From contig JANQPC010000054.1 of assembly GCA_028285485.1 (NCBI GenBank), forward strand, positions 1 to 64,000: DNA of 64,000 nt, read 5' to 3'. The notes beneath the pieces were generated by a model. It was not told where the DNA came from, made no database searches, and saw only the letters and a program-made list of their open reading frames with translations. The DNA comes from Paracoccaceae bacterium. GTDB lineage: Bacteria > Pseudomonadota > Alphaproteobacteria > Rhodobacterales > Rhodobacteraceae. A program made the position numbers and the translations under genes. Shown here in pieces: positions 48,282 to 57,174 of this stretch (positions are counted from its first letter, which is position 1; the number at the start of each line of letters is the position of its first letter).

Positions 48282-48716
48282 TCAGAACGGGTGAATCCGC
48301 GGCCAGTTTTCATCGCCGGCCACGATATGCGCCGGGATATCCGCCTGCCACAGCTCCTTCGCCCGCGGATGCACCTGAACGTACAGCGTGCCATCGACGA
48401 TCTGCCATACATTGGGATCTCCGGGTGCCTTGTAGCCCTGGCTGGCGGCCCAGGAGCAGTATCCATCATAGGCGGGGGCATAGGCTTCCGGGTTGGCCGC
48501 AAACATGTCGCGGTTCTCTTCGGTCGCGAAATACCAGATCGCGCCATTCCAGAAATGGTTGAGCCGGGCTTCGCCGGGCACGGGCCCGTCTTTGTGATAG
48601 GAAACTGTATCGTAGCCGCCAATGGCGACGGCCAGTTGGTTGCCGGCCTGGGCCGGCAACGACGCCATCGCGAAGGCGAATACGGCGGCGAGGGTTGCAA
48701 TCAGTTTTTTGGTCAT
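48282..48716 (-). CDS. Secreted YHS domain protein
   Basis: A 144-residue protein with a signal peptide (MTKKLIATLAAVFAFAMASL, cleavage near AQA-GN) and a YHS-type domain, seen in GGYDTVSYHKDGPVPGEA, WYFATEENRDMFAANPEAYAP, YDGYCSWAASQG and a Trp-rich end. YHS domains may bind metal or heme-like groups; the role of this secreted kind is not known. The start at 48716 is preferred to 48758 because of the signal peptide. It converges on lysE with a 61-base gap. Confidence 0.84.
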   Translation of the reverse strand: MTKKLIATLAAVFAFAMASLPAQAGNQLAVAIGGYDTVSYHKDGPVPGEARLNHFWNGAIWYFATEENRDMFAANPEAYAPAYDGYCSWAASQGYKAPGDPNVWQIVDGTLYVQVHPRAKELWQADIPAHIVAGDENWPRIHPF

Positions 48717-48888
48717 CGGTGTCTCCGTTGGTACGCCCCGAACGGACAGGGCGCCCACGGGCTACACCGCCGGTTGCATCACGGGCCAATGACACCGCCA
48801 CGAGCGAGAAGTGATGCCGTTAACGCGCTTTTGGCTGGCCGGAGCGGCGCGGCGCCCTAAGCGGCACGCGCCGGTTCCTGCCCCTTCC

Positions 48889-49146
48889 TTACCGTTGGTT
48901 GAGTTGCGCGCGCACGGCCTCGATGCCCCGCCGCGATACGCGGTAGGGCTGGCCGTTTTGCGAGCGGATGAAGCGCCGCTTTCTCAGGCGCAGAAACACC
49001 GCAAGGGTACAGTCTGAAAGGACATGGCCCTCGCGCGTGTAACAGGTGACCGCGCGTATTTTGCCGCCCGCGCTTTTTTCGTGGTGGATTGCGCCACCCA
49101 GAGCGAGTTCATGCAAAACACGCTGTTCGTGCTTTGAGATGTTCAA
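48889..49146 (-). CDS. YjhX family toxin-like protein
   Basis: An 85-residue protein matching the YjhX (UPF0386) family over its whole length: NISKHEQRVLHELALGGAI, CYTREGHVLSDCTLAVFLRLRK, and NGQPYRVSRRGIEAVRAQ. In Escherichia coli YjhX is described as a toxin paired with YjhQ, a GNAT acetyltransferase; no GNAT gene lies next to it here. It seems to start with TTG 49146, since no ATG or GTG is in phase nearby. The core looks like a winged-helix DNA-binding fold. Confidence 0.82.
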   Translation of the reverse strand: MNISKHEQRVLHELALGGAIHHEKSAGGKIRAVTCYTREGHVLSDCTLAVFLRLRKRRFIRSQNGQPYRVSRRGIEAVRAQLNQR

Positions 49147-49221
49147 CGGAATGTCTCGATTTCATGAGAGTGCAGAAACGGGGCACTCAGCGTCGCGCGT
49201 GAGTGTCCACTTGGTTCCGAT

Positions 49222-49307
49222 GTTCCCGCAAGGCTGCGTTGGGAACGGGCTTATGCCCGGGGCTCTCGCATAAAATCTCCGCGATATGAGGCGCCTGCCT
49301 CACATAT
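49222..49307 (-). repeat. Three close hairpins upstream of the yjhX-like gene
   Basis: Within 86 bases lie GTTCCC/GGGAAC (49222-49246), CGGGC-TTAT-GCCCG (49246-49259) and ATATGAGGC/GCCTCACATAT with a two-base bulge (49284-49307). All fall in the gap between the 109-residue gene and yjhX. They may be an RNA leader, a small RNA, or regulator sites. No T-run follows them. Confidence 0.35.
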
Positions 49308-49377
49308 GCGGCCACCTACCCTCTCAATCGGTGAGGGGCAAGTGTTTCGTGACTTACAAGGCCGCTGCCGGTTTGGC

Positions 49378-49707
49378 TTAGGCTTCCGCCGGCGGCGGCC
49401 CTGCAAGACGCTTCTTGGTTGTGTGAGAGTAGTAGTCTTCGGCTAAAAATAACAGTTGGTCTAGATCGTCGGTGCTGATGTTCATGGCCATCTCGACAAG
49501 GCTGGAGATACGCGGGTTTCTGCGCCACGCGAGGAAGGATTTGGCGATCGACATATCGTTGGTATCCGATAGCTCTTCGGCAATTGCCGCCACCAATCCA
49601 AACTGAAGTTCACCGAGCTTGGTTATTGTTGTGATGAGGCCGCTCCGGTCCCCATCGCTAAGTCTGCCGCGATGCATTTTTTGCCTCATATCGTGTAGTT
49701 CCAGCAT
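49378..49707 (-). CDS. Small protein of unknown function
   Basis: A 109-residue, probably cytoplasmic protein with no signal peptide, membrane helix or Cys pair. It is mostly helical in appearance (LITTITKLGELQFGLVAAI, MAMNISTDDLDQLLFLAEDYY). A motif AKSFLAWRRNPRISSL lies in the middle. I do not recognise a family. The DNA is less GC-rich than its surroundings, which hints at transfer. It reads toward yjhX. Confidence 0.55.
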   Translation of the reverse strand: MLELHDMRQKMHRGRLSDGDRSGLITTITKLGELQFGLVAAIAEELSDTNDMSIAKSFLAWRRNPRISSLVEMAMNISTDDLDQLLFLAEDYYSHTTKKRLAGPPPAEA

Positions 49708-50021
49708 TCAGGTTCGCGCACAAAACCGTGGCGCAGACATAGGTTAACAACGGTTCGCATCGCCGTCGCGGCGCGAAATTGACTTCTCGCGCAATTGGCC
49801 GGGAACGGTTGATCACCCCGGCCAGAAGCCAGCGCGATGAAGCGATTGAGATCTGGTTTAACCGTTTTGTCCCACCCGTGTGCCAGCGGTGCCGAAGCAC
49901 CTCACACGCCAGCATGTGTTCTGTTCACGAACTCTTTCTTCCGCCCTCTTCTCCCCTAGATGACGTAAGGGAATGTTACGGATAAATTGCCCGGAATCAA
50001 TCGATCAGTAAGAAGTTAGTC
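49708..50021. other. 314-base gene-free region upstream of the LysR gene
   Basis: I see no supported gene here. Frames of about 60-70 codons exist on both strands but lack ribosome sites and gene-like composition. Base content is less GC-rich than average. The region should hold the promoters of the LysR gene (plus) and of the 109-residue gene (minus), but no strong promoter stands out. Confidence 0.5.
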
Positions 50022-50960
50022 ATGCAAAAAATTGATATATCCAGGATCGATGGGCACACGCTTAGGGTGTTTGCTTCAATTTGCGAGACACATTCGGTGA
50101 GCCGGACGGCGGCCCTGTTTTCAGTCAACCAATCTACGATCAGCCACACTTTGGATAAGCTGCGCTCTGCGGTTGGAGACCCGCTTTTCGTGAAATCCGG
50201 GCGCGGCATCACGCCCAGCGAAAAGGCGCTTTCGATCCTGCCTCGCGTGCAGAGCATTCTGGCAGATATCCAGGGGCTGGTGGCGCCGGAAGTCTATGAA
50301 GCTGGTGACGATATCCGGCCCTATGTGGTGGCGATTCCCGGCCCGGCGTTCCTGATGGAAATGAAGGCGCTCTACCTGAAACTTGCCGAGGTTGCGCCGA
50401 ATGCCCGGCTGGAACTGCGTCGCATGGCGCCGCGCAACCGGCTGCTCGATGTTCTTGCGCAGGACGAGGCGGAAGTGGCCATCGCGATTTCCGGCAAGAA
50501 GTACCCCGCGGTGCTTAATCACCAGCGCTACGGGGCGGATGAACTGGCCGTTTTCTACGATCCGCAATGCCGCGCCTCCGTTGACTCCATTGAGGACTAT
50601 GCCGCCTGCCGCCATGCCGTTGTGGATTTTGGCGGCAACGAAAAAAGCCACGTTGAACTCGCGCTTGGCCAGTGCGGGCTGGCGCGTTCGGTATCGATGG
50701 TTGCGCCCACCGCATCGATGCTGGGCGAGCTGATCAAGGGAACGGATCTTGTTGCCACGATGCCCCGCCGCCTTGTTCACGGGGCCTATCGCCAGCTGGC
50801 CTGCTGCCCCGTTCCCTTCGATCTGCCGGATATCAGCTATGATCTTGTCTGGCACCGGCGATATGAGCATTCGGGGCGGAATGCGTGGTTGCGGGAGCTG
50901 GTGCTCTCTTCCCGCGATCAGGTTGAGCCCTCGATTGCCGCGGTAGCTCCTGTGAACTGA
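50022..50960 (+). CDS. LysR family transcriptional regulator
   Basis: A 312-residue regulator. The N-terminal winged helix (about 8-68) reads LRVFASICETHSVSRTAALF and VNQSTISHTLDKLRSAVGDPLFVKSGRGITPSE, the LysR pattern. The remainder (about 95-300) is the LysR-substrate ligand-binding domain. It is the closest regulator upstream of the polyol locus but points toward it and is separated by the lacI-type promoter, so its target is uncertain; the divergent neighbours are the 109-residue gene and yjhX. Confidence 0.92.
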   Translation: MQKIDISRIDGHTLRVFASICETHSVSRTAALFSVNQSTISHTLDKLRSAVGDPLFVKSGRGITPSEKALSILPRVQSILADIQGLVAPEVYEAGDDIRPYVVAIPGPAFLMEMKALYLKLAEVAPNARLELRRMAPRNRLLDVLAQDEAEVAIAISGKKYPAVLNHQRYGADELAVFYDPQCRASVDSIEDYAACRHAVVDFGGNEKSHVELALGQCGLARSVSMVAPTASMLGELIKGTDLVATMPRRLVHGAYRQLACCPVPFDLPDISYDLVWHRRYEHSGRNAWLRELVLSSRDQVEPSIAAVAPVN

Positions 50961-51035
50961 CCCAATGCCGCGCCGTGCGGCCATAGGCCAGCGCGCAGCA
51001 TTGCAGCGCTGCGGCGGATCGCTCAGAGATGCCTG

Positions 51036-51064
51036 TTGAAAATTATCGCGCGATAAGAAACGAT
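51036..51064 (+). promoter_or_regulatory. Palindromic operator in the promoter of the LacI-type gene
   Basis: TTATCGCGCGATAA (51043-51056) is a perfect 14-bp palindrome with a central CG, the classic form of LacI-family operators. A -35-like TTGAAA (51036-51041) precedes it by one base, and AACGAT (51059-51064) could be the -10 after 17 bases, so the operator would fill the promoter spacer. This predicts negative autoregulation of the gene at 51124. Confidence 0.6.
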
Positions 51065-51123
51065 TACCGCACAGGGGATTGGGGCACTTGCACTGGGTGC
51101 CGCTTTCGATTGGACAGGATCCT

Positions 51124-52155
51124 ATGACGGATACCAAAGTTCGCAACATGGAAGAGTTCGCCGCGCTAAGCGGGATCTCGCGGCCCACGGTTTCGAAATA
51201 TTTTCAGGATCCTGAGAGCGTTCGGCCCTCAACGCGCTCGCGCATCGAGAAGGCGCTGGAACGCTACGATTACCGCCCGAACATCTACGCGGTGAACCAG
51301 AACCGCAGGCTGACGAAGAATGTCGGCATCGTGGTGCCGTATCTGACGGACCCTTTCTTTGCCGAGATTGCGCGCAAGATCGAAGAGCGGTTCTCCGAAG
51401 CGGGCTTCCGGCCCACAATGTACAGCCCCTATGGCCAGCCGGATGCCGAGAGCGAGATCCTTGATAGCCTGCGATCGCTCAAACCGGCCGGCGTGCTTTT
51501 CGCACCGCTCGGCCGGGCCTCAGACCGCGGCGCCCTGGAGAAATTCTGCGCCGATGTTCCCACGGTTCTGTTTGACAGCAATCTGGAAGGGATCGGCGAA
51601 GCCTTTGTGGGATCAGACAATTTCAGCTTCGTCTCGCAAACTGTTGAGTATCTTGTGCGCACCGGGGCGCCGCCCTGCTTCTTCGAGATGCGAACCCCCG
51701 CGAACCCCAATGCGAACAAGCGCAGGGCGGCCTATCTGGAGACGATGCAGGAATTCGGGCACGAGCCTCTGGTTCTGAAGATCGATGGCGAAGGCTGGGC
51801 GTTTGAAGAGATCGGGCGGGAAGGCGCGCGCCGGATTCTGGAAAGCGGCGGGTTCCCCAGAGACACCGTTCTGTGCAGCAATGACCGCCTTGCGATCGGC
51901 CTGCTTTCCGCCTGCTACGAAAAGGGCCTGCGGGTCGGGCGGGGCGAGGGATGCGCTTTGCGGGTGGCCTCGCATGACGATCACCCCTTCGCGAAGTTCA
52001 CCTGCCCCTCATTAACCACGGCGGCACATGACTATGATGCGGTCGCGATTCGTGCGGTATCAACGCTTCATGAGCTCATCGAAGCCGGCGGCAGCTTTGC
52101 GCGCCGGGATGAAACGCTCTTTCCCGCGAAACTCATTTTGAGATCATCGGCCTAG
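51124..52155 (+). CDS. LacI family repressor of the polyol operon
   Basis: A 343-residue regulator started at ATG 51124, since the N-terminal helix-turn-helix begins there: NMEEFAALSGISRPTVSKYF, then the hinge helix region RPSTRSRIEKALERYDYRPN. The remainder is a periplasmic-binding-protein-like sensor (about 60-340), starting VGIVVPYLTDPFFAEI. It lies directly before the smo-type operon on the same strand, and related operators precede both transcription units. It probably represses transport and oxidation of sorbitol and mannitol until a polyol binds; the inducer is inferred. Confidence 0.9.
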   Translation: MTDTKVRNMEEFAALSGISRPTVSKYFQDPESVRPSTRSRIEKALERYDYRPNIYAVNQNRRLTKNVGIVVPYLTDPFFAEIARKIEERFSEAGFRPTMYSPYGQPDAESEILDSLRSLKPAGVLFAPLGRASDRGALEKFCADVPTVLFDSNLEGIGEAFVGSDNFSFVSQTVEYLVRTGAPPCFFEMRTPANPNANKRRAAYLETMQEFGHEPLVLKIDGEGWAFEEIGREGARRILESGGFPRDTVLCSNDRLAIGLLSACYEKGLRVGRGEGCALRVASHDDHPFAKFTCPSLTTAAHDYDAVAIRAVSTLHELIEAGGSFARRDETLFPAKLILRSSA

Positions 52156-52164
52156 CTGAAATAT

Positions 52165-52215
52165 TTTACGCGCGATAAGTTTTGATTGACGCACGTAAAA
52201 CGATGTGCCTATGAT
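52165..52215 (+). promoter_or_regulatory. Promoter and two operators of the polyol operon
   Basis: TTGACG (52186-52191), an 18-base spacer and TATGAT (52210-52215) form a strong sigma-70-type promoter 32 bases before the binding-protein gene. TTTACGCGCGATAA (52165-52178) matches 12 of 14 bases of the repressor palindrome at 51043. TTGACGCACGTAAA (52186-52199) is a second, looser copy that overlaps the -35. The two centres are 21 bases apart, two helical turns, suiting cooperative binding on one face. Confidence 0.6.
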
Positions 52216-52246
52216 TTGTGCACATACGATCTAGGGAGGACATCGA

Positions 52247-53551
52247 ATGACTCTGAGGAACGCACTTTGTGCGGCGACTGCGCTTACGCTCGTCTCAGCC
52301 GCTGCTGCTCAGGCCCAAACCATTACCATCGCGACCGTAAATAACGGCGATATGATCCGGATGCAGGGTTACACGGATGTGTTTACCGAGCAGACCGGCA
52401 TCGAGGTTGAATGGGTCACGCTTGAAGAGAACGTGCTGCGCCAGCGGGTTACGACAGACATCACCACCGAAGGCGGCCAGTTCGATATCATGACCATCGG
52501 CATGTACGAGACGCCGATCTGGGGCGCCAATGACTGGCTTGTCCCGCTTGATGGCCTGTCGGCTGAATATGACGTGAACGATATTCTGCCCGCCATGCGC
52601 AACGGCCTGAGCCATGACGGCACCCTTTATGCGGCGCCTTTCTATGGCGAAAGCTCGATGGTCATGTACCGCACCGATCTGATGGAGCAGGCGGGGCTCG
52701 ACATGCCCGATGCGCCGACCTGGCAGTTCATCCGCGAGGCGGCGGCCGCGATGGACGACCCCGATAACGATATCAACGGCATCTGCCTGCGCGGCAAGGC
52801 CGGTTGGGGGGAAGGCGGCGCCTTCATCACGGTCACCGCAAACTCGTTCGGCGCGCGCTGGTTCGATGAGGACTGGAACGCCCAGTTCGATCAGCCCGCC
52901 TGGAAAGAGGCGTTGGAGTTCTATGTCGGCCTTATGAACGATTACGGCCCCGAGGGCTATGCAACCAACGGCTTCAACGAAAACCTTTCGCTGTTCCAAC
53001 AGGGCAAGTGCGGCATGTGGATCGACGCCACGGTTGCGGCATCCTTCGTGACGAACCCCAATGACTCGACTGTTGCCGATAGCGTTGGCTTTGCGCTGGC
53101 CCCCAACAGCGAGGGCGTTGAGAAGCGTTCGAACTGGCTCTGGGCCTGGGCGCTTGCGATCCCGGCCGGCACGCAGCAGGAAGACGCTGCGAAGCAGTTC
53201 ATCGAATGGGCAACTTCGAAAGCCTATATCGAGCTTGTCGCCGAGAACGAAGGCTGGGCCAACGTGCCCCCGGGCGCGCGCACCTCGCTTTACGAAACGC
53301 CGGAATACCAGGCGGTTCCGTTCGCGCAAAAAACGCTCGATTCGATCAACGCGGCCGATCCGACCAACCCAACCGTTGATCCGGTGCCCTATGTCGGCAT
53401 TCAGTTCGTGGCCATCCCTGAATTCGCGGGTATCGCGACAGAGGTGAGTCAGGAATTCTCTGCCGTCTATGCAGGCCAGCAGTCGATCGACGAAGCGCTT
53501 GAGAAGGCGCAGGCGCTCACGACCGACGCTATGGAAGCGGCGGGCTACTAA
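52247..53551 (+). CDS. smoE: ABC transporter substrate-binding protein for sorbitol/mannitol
   Basis: The periplasmic polyol-binding protein of a CUT1-type importer. The 434-residue protein has a signal peptide (about 1-24, cleavage near AQA-QT) and the family-1 binding fold, with DIMTIGMYETPIWGANDWLVPLD and PFYGESSMVMYRTDLM as typical stretches. GGGAGGA precedes ATG 52247. The assignment to sorbitol/mannitol rests on the operon, which matches smoEFGK-smoS-mtlK of Rhodobacter sphaeroides in gene order. Confidence 0.88.
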   Translation: MTLRNALCAATALTLVSAAAAQAQTITIATVNNGDMIRMQGYTDVFTEQTGIEVEWVTLEENVLRQRVTTDITTEGGQFDIMTIGMYETPIWGANDWLVPLDGLSAEYDVNDILPAMRNGLSHDGTLYAAPFYGESSMVMYRTDLMEQAGLDMPDAPTWQFIREAAAAMDDPDNDINGICLRGKAGWGEGGAFITVTANSFGARWFDEDWNAQFDQPAWKEALEFYVGLMNDYGPEGYATNGFNENLSLFQQGKCGMWIDATVAASFVTNPNDSTVADSVGFALAPNSEGVEKRSNWLWAWALAIPAGTQQEDAAKQFIEWATSKAYIELVAENEGWANVPPGARTSLYETPEYQAVPFAQKTLDSINAADPTNPTVDPVPYVGIQFVAIPEFAGIATEVSQEFSAVYAGQQSIDEALEKAQALTTDAMEAAGY

Positions 53552-53567
53552 GGCTCCTCCCACGCCG

Positions 53568-53591
53568 GGGGGCAGACACAGCGCTGCCCCC
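53568..53591 (+). repeat. Intergenic hairpin after the binding-protein gene
   Basis: GGGGGCAG (53568-53575) and CTGCCCCC (53584-53591) form an 8-bp GC stem with an 8-base loop, between the binding-protein and first permease genes. No T-run follows. Hairpins here in other ABC operons stop 3' decay and give excess binding protein over permease. Confidence 0.5.
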
Positions 53592-53669
53592 TGGCCCCTC
53601 GACCGAAGCCCCAAATTCGGCAGACTCGTCCCCGCGGCATCCCGCCCGCGAACAGAGGAGGCGTATCCC

Positions 53670-54548
53670 ATGGCCACACGGCATTCCCGATCCGCTGCAC
53701 GCCTGATGCTGGCGCCCGCCGTGATCCTGCTTCTGGGCTGGATGCTCGTGCCGCTGACGATGACGCTCTACTTCTCGTTCAAGCGCTACCTGCCGATGCG
53801 CGGCGACTCGCTGGAACGCGGGCTCGATTGGGTGGGCTTCGAGAATTACGCGCGGTTCCTCAGCTCAAGCTCCTTCTGGCCCAGCGTGCAGGCCACGCTG
53901 GTGATCGTGGGCGGCGTTCTTGTGATCACCGTGGTGCTTGGCGTGCTTCTGGCGATGCTTCTCGATCAACCCTTCTGGGGCCAGGGGATCGTGCGCATCC
54001 TTGTAATCGCGCCGTTCTTCGTGATGCCGACCGTTTCGGCGCTGGTCTGGAAGAACATGCTGATGGATCCGATCAACGGGATCCTTGCGCATCTGTGGCG
54101 CTTCTTCGGGGCCGAACCGGTCTCATGGCTGTCCGATGCTTCGGTTCAATCCATCATCCTAATCGTTTCCTGGCAGTGGCTGCCCTTCGCCACGCTGATC
54201 CTTCTGACAGCGATCCAATCGCTGGACAGTGAGCAGCTCGAGGCGGCGGAGATGGATGGTGCGAACCCGCTGGCGCGCTTTGGCTTCATCGTGTTGCCGC
54301 ATCTCAGCCGGGCGATCACCATCGTTATTCTGATCCAGACGATCTTTCTTCTGTCGATCTTTGCCGAGATCTTTGTCACCACAGGCGGTTCCTTCGGCAC
54401 CCGCACGCTAACCTACCTGATCTTCCAGCGCGTGATCGATAGCCAGAATATCGGGCTTGGCTCTGCCGGCGGCGTCTACGCCATCATCCTCGCAAACATC
54501 GTTGCCATCTTCCTGATGCGCATCGTTGGCAAGAACCTCGATCGATAG
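53670..54548 (+). CDS. smoF: ABC transporter permease (polyol importer)
   Basis: A 292-residue MalF-type inner-membrane subunit with six helices. The first is LMLAPAVILLLGWMLVPL. The EAA loop that meets the ATPase is seen at SEQLEAAEMDGANPLARFGFIVLPHL. Start at ATG 53670 after AGAGGAGG. It works with the next permease and the ATPase at 55400. Confidence 0.9.
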   Translation: MATRHSRSAARLMLAPAVILLLGWMLVPLTMTLYFSFKRYLPMRGDSLERGLDWVGFENYARFLSSSSFWPSVQATLVIVGGVLVITVVLGVLLAMLLDQPFWGQGIVRILVIAPFFVMPTVSALVWKNMLMDPINGILAHLWRFFGAEPVSWLSDASVQSIILIVSWQWLPFATLILLTAIQSLDSEQLEAAEMDGANPLARFGFIVLPHLSRAITIVILIQTIFLLSIFAEIFVTTGGSFGTRTLTYLIFQRVIDSQNIGLGSAGGVYAIILANIVAIFLMRIVGKNLDR

Positions 54549-54557
54549 GGGGCAGAT

Positions 54558-55388
54558 ATGGCACGCGCAGTTACAACACGCCGCAAGGTCATCACCACCG
54601 CCGCCGCCTGGGCGATCGGCCTACTGATCTTCTTCCCGATCTACTGGACGATCCTGACAAGCTTCAAAACCGAGGCACAGGCAATCAACGATCCGCCGCT
54701 GTTCTTCTTCTTTGACTGGACGCTTGAGAACTACGCGGTTGTGCAGGAGCGTTCGGATTACATGCGATTTTTGTGGAATTCCGTGATCATCGCGGGCGGC
54801 TCAACGGTGCTGGGCATTCTGATCGCGATCCCCGCGGCCTGGTCGATGGCCTTCGTGCCGTCACGCCGCACGAAAGACATCCTGCTTTGGATGCTGTCCA
54901 CAAAGATGCTTCCGGCAGTGGGCGTTCTCTACCCAATCTCGCTGATCTTCGTTGAGTTCAATCTGCTCGATACGCGCGGCGGGCTGATTGCCGTGCTGAT
55001 GCTGATCAACCTGCCGATCATCGTCTGGATGCTCTACACCTACTTCAAGGAAATCCCTGTGGATATTCTTGAAGCGGCGCGGATGGATGGCGCGGGGCTG
55101 CGTGAGGAAATCCTCTATGTGCTGACCCCGATGGCGATACCGGGCATCGCCTCCACGATCCTTCTGAACTTCATCCTGGCGTGGAACGAGGCGTTCTGGA
55201 CGCTGAATCTGACGGCGGCGCAGGCCGCGCCCCTGACGGCCTTCATCGCCAGCTATTCAAGCCCCGAGGGCCTGTTCTTCGCGAAACTCAGCGCGGCCTC
55301 GACCATGGCCATCGCCCCGATCCTCATTCTCGGCTGGTTCAGCCAGAAACAGCTCGTCCGCGGCCTGACGTTCGGCGCAGTCAAGTAA
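54558..55388 (+). CDS. smoG: ABC transporter permease (polyol importer)
   Basis: A 276-residue MalG-type subunit with six helices; the first lies at about 13-32 ([16 protein letters not shown]). The EAA loop is [18 protein letters not shown], followed by [11 protein letters not shown]. It follows the first permease by nine bases and ends 11 bases before the ATPase gene. Confidence 0.9.
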   Translation: MARAVTTRRKVITTAAAWAIGLLIFFPIYWTILTSFKTEAQAINDPPLFFFFDWTLENYAVVQERSDYMRFLWNSVIIAGGSTVLGILIAIPAAWSMAFVPSRRTKDILLWMLSTKMLPAVGVLYPISLIFVEFNLLDTRGGLIAVLMLINLPIIVWMLYTYFKEIPVDILEAARMDGAGLREEILYVLTPMAIPGIASTILLNFILAWNEAFWTLNLTAAQAAPLTAFIASYSSPEGLFFAKLSAASTMAIAPILILGWFSQKQLVRGLTFGAVK

Positions 55389-55399
55389 GGAATACTACC

Positions 55400-56404
55400 A
55401 TGGGACGCATCCAACTCGACCAGGTGAAGAAAACCTTTGGCGACGTCACCGTCATCCCGCCGCTCGATCTAGAAATCGAGGACGGAGAGTTTGTTGTTTT
55501 CGTTGGCCCCTCGGGTTGCGGCAAGTCCACCCTCCTGCGGCTGATCGCGGGGCTGGAGGATACGACCGACGGCACGATCATGATCGACGATCATGATGCC
55601 ACCCGCGTGCCCCCGGCAAAACGCGGCCTGGCGATGGTTTTCCAATCCTACGCGCTCTACCCGCATATGAGCGTGCGCAAGAACATCGCGTTTCCGCTGC
55701 GCATGGCGAAGCTCGATCAGGCCGAGATCGACAGGCGCGTGGATGGCGCCGCGGATGTTCTGAACCTGACGGATTACCTTGATCGGCGCCCGGGCCAATT
55801 GTCCGGAGGTCAGCGCCAGCGGGTGGCCATCGGCCGCGCGATCGTGCGCGAACCGGCGGCGTTCTTGTTTGACGAGCCGCTCTCAAACCTTGATGCGGCC
55901 CTGCGCGTTGGCATGCGGCTTGAAATCTCCGAACTGCACAAGCGCCTTGCCACGACCATGATCTACGTCACCCACGACCAGGTCGAAGCGATGACGATGG
56001 CCGACAAGATCGTTGTTCTGCAGGCAGGTGTGATCGAGCAGGTGGGAAGCCCGCTCGAACTTTACCGGCGGCCGCGCAACACTTTCGTGGCCGGTTTCAT
56101 CGGCTCGCCCAAGATGAACCTGATTGCCGGGGCGGAAGCGGCCAAGCACAGCGCGGCCACAATAGGCGTTCGGCCAGAGCATATCGAGATTTCGGAAACT
56201 GAAGGCGCATGGAAGGGCACGGTTGGGGTTTCAGAACATCTGGGCTCTGACACGTTCTTCCACGTTCAGTGCGAAGCCTCGCCCGAGCCGCTCACCGTGC
56301 GTGCTACCGGCGAAGTTTCCCTCAGCTACGGCGGTGAGGTCCATCTGACCCCGCGCCCGGAGCATATTCACCGCTTCGATGGCCAGGGGCTTCGGATCGA
56401 TTGA
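55400..56404 (+). CDS. smoK: ABC transporter ATP-binding protein (polyol importer)
   Basis: A 334-residue MalK-type ATPase. It has Walker [10 protein letters not shown] (about 36-44), the Q-loop [12 protein letters not shown], the ABC signature [15 protein letters not shown], Walker [13 protein letters not shown], and the switch His in [12 protein letters not shown]-terminal regulatory TOBE-like domain (about 235-334) contains [11 protein letters not shown]. The stop TGA overlaps the next ATG by one base. Confidence 0.92.
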   Translation: MGRIQLDQVKKTFGDVTVIPPLDLEIEDGEFVVFVGPSGCGKSTLLRLIAGLEDTTDGTIMIDDHDATRVPPAKRGLAMVFQSYALYPHMSVRKNIAFPLRMAKLDQAEIDRRVDGAADVLNLTDYLDRRPGQLSGGQRQRVAIGRAIVREPAAFLFDEPLSNLDAALRVGMRLEISELHKRLATTMIYVTHDQVEAMTMADKIVVLQAGVIEQVGSPLELYRRPRNTFVAGFIGSPKMNLIAGAEAAKHSAATIGVRPEHIEISETEGAWKGTVGVSEHLGSDTFFHVQCEASPEPLTVRATGEVSLSYGGEVHLTPRPEHIHRFDGQGLRID

Positions 56405-57174
56405 TGCGGCTTTCCGGGAAAACGGCATTGATCACCGGGGCCGCGCGCGGCATCGGCCTGGCATTCGCCCGGGCGTATGTGGCCGAGGGCGCCCGGGTGG
56501 CGATCTCGGATATCGATGTCGCCCGGGCCGAAGCTGCAGCGTCCGACATCGGGAAGGCTGCCGTGGCCGTTGAGATGAACGTGGCCCAGCAAGACAGCAT
56601 CGAGGCAGGCGTTGCCGCTGCGGCAGAGGCTTTGGGCGGGATCGACATCCTGATCAACAACGCGGCGATCTTCACTGCGGCACCGATTACAGAGATCGCG
56701 CGCGCCGATTATGATCGTGTCTTTGCAATCAACGTGGCCGGAACGCTCTTTACCCTGCAGGCAGTGGCGCGCCACATGATCGAACGCGGGCGGGGCGGCA
56801 AGATCATCAACATGGCCAGCCAGGCGGGCCGCCGGGGCGAGGCGCTCGTTGGGGTCTACTGCGCATCGAAGGCCGCGGTGATCAGCCTCACGCAATCGGC
56901 GGGTCTCAACCTGATCGCGCACGGCATCAACGTGAATGCCATCGCACCCGGCGTTGTGGATGGAGAGCATTGGGACGGTGTGGATGCCTTCTTCGCCAAG
57001 TATGAAAATAAGCCGCTTGGGCAGAAGAAGGCGGAAGTTGGCGCGGCGGTTCCCTATGGCCGGATGGGCCGGGCGGAGGATCTCACGGGGATGGCAATCT
57101 TCCTTGCCAGCGATGAGGCCGACTACATCGTCGCCCAAACCTACAATGTCGATGGCGGCAACTGGATGAGTTGA
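56404..57174 (+). CDS. smoS: Sorbitol dehydrogenase (short-chain, polyol-type)
   Basis: Oxidises D-sorbitol (glucitol) to D-fructose with NAD. The 256-residue SDR protein has the glycine motif TGAARGIG, NNAA, the catalytic Ser in NMASQAGRRG, the Tyr-Lys pair in VYCASKAAV, and ends with TYNVDGGNWMS. The stretches GVYCASKAAVISLTQSAG and NAIAPGVVDGEHWDGVDA resemble closely what I recall of the characterised Rhodobacter sphaeroides enzyme. It is coupled to smoK and mtlK by one-base overlaps. Confidence 0.9.
   Translation: MRLSGKTALITGAARGIGLAFARAYVAEGARVAISDIDVARAEAAASDIGKAAVAVEMNVAQQDSIEAGVAAAAEALGGIDILINNAAIFTAAPITEIARADYDRVFAINVAGTLFTLQAVARHMIERGRGGKIINMASQAGRRGEALVGVYCASKAAVISLTQSAGLNLIAHGINVNAIAPGVVDGEHWDGVDAFFAKYENKPLGQKKAEVGAAVPYGRMGRAEDLTGMAIFLASDEADYIVAQTYNVDGGNWMS

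Noticed and set aside
49779-49985. 68-codon frame upstream of the LysR gene
   Set aside because: No ribosome site and weak composition; left as part of the intergenic region.
52295-53677. Open frame of 460 codons on minus
   Set aside because: Mirror of the polyol-binding-protein gene, which has a signal peptide and sits in an intact operon.
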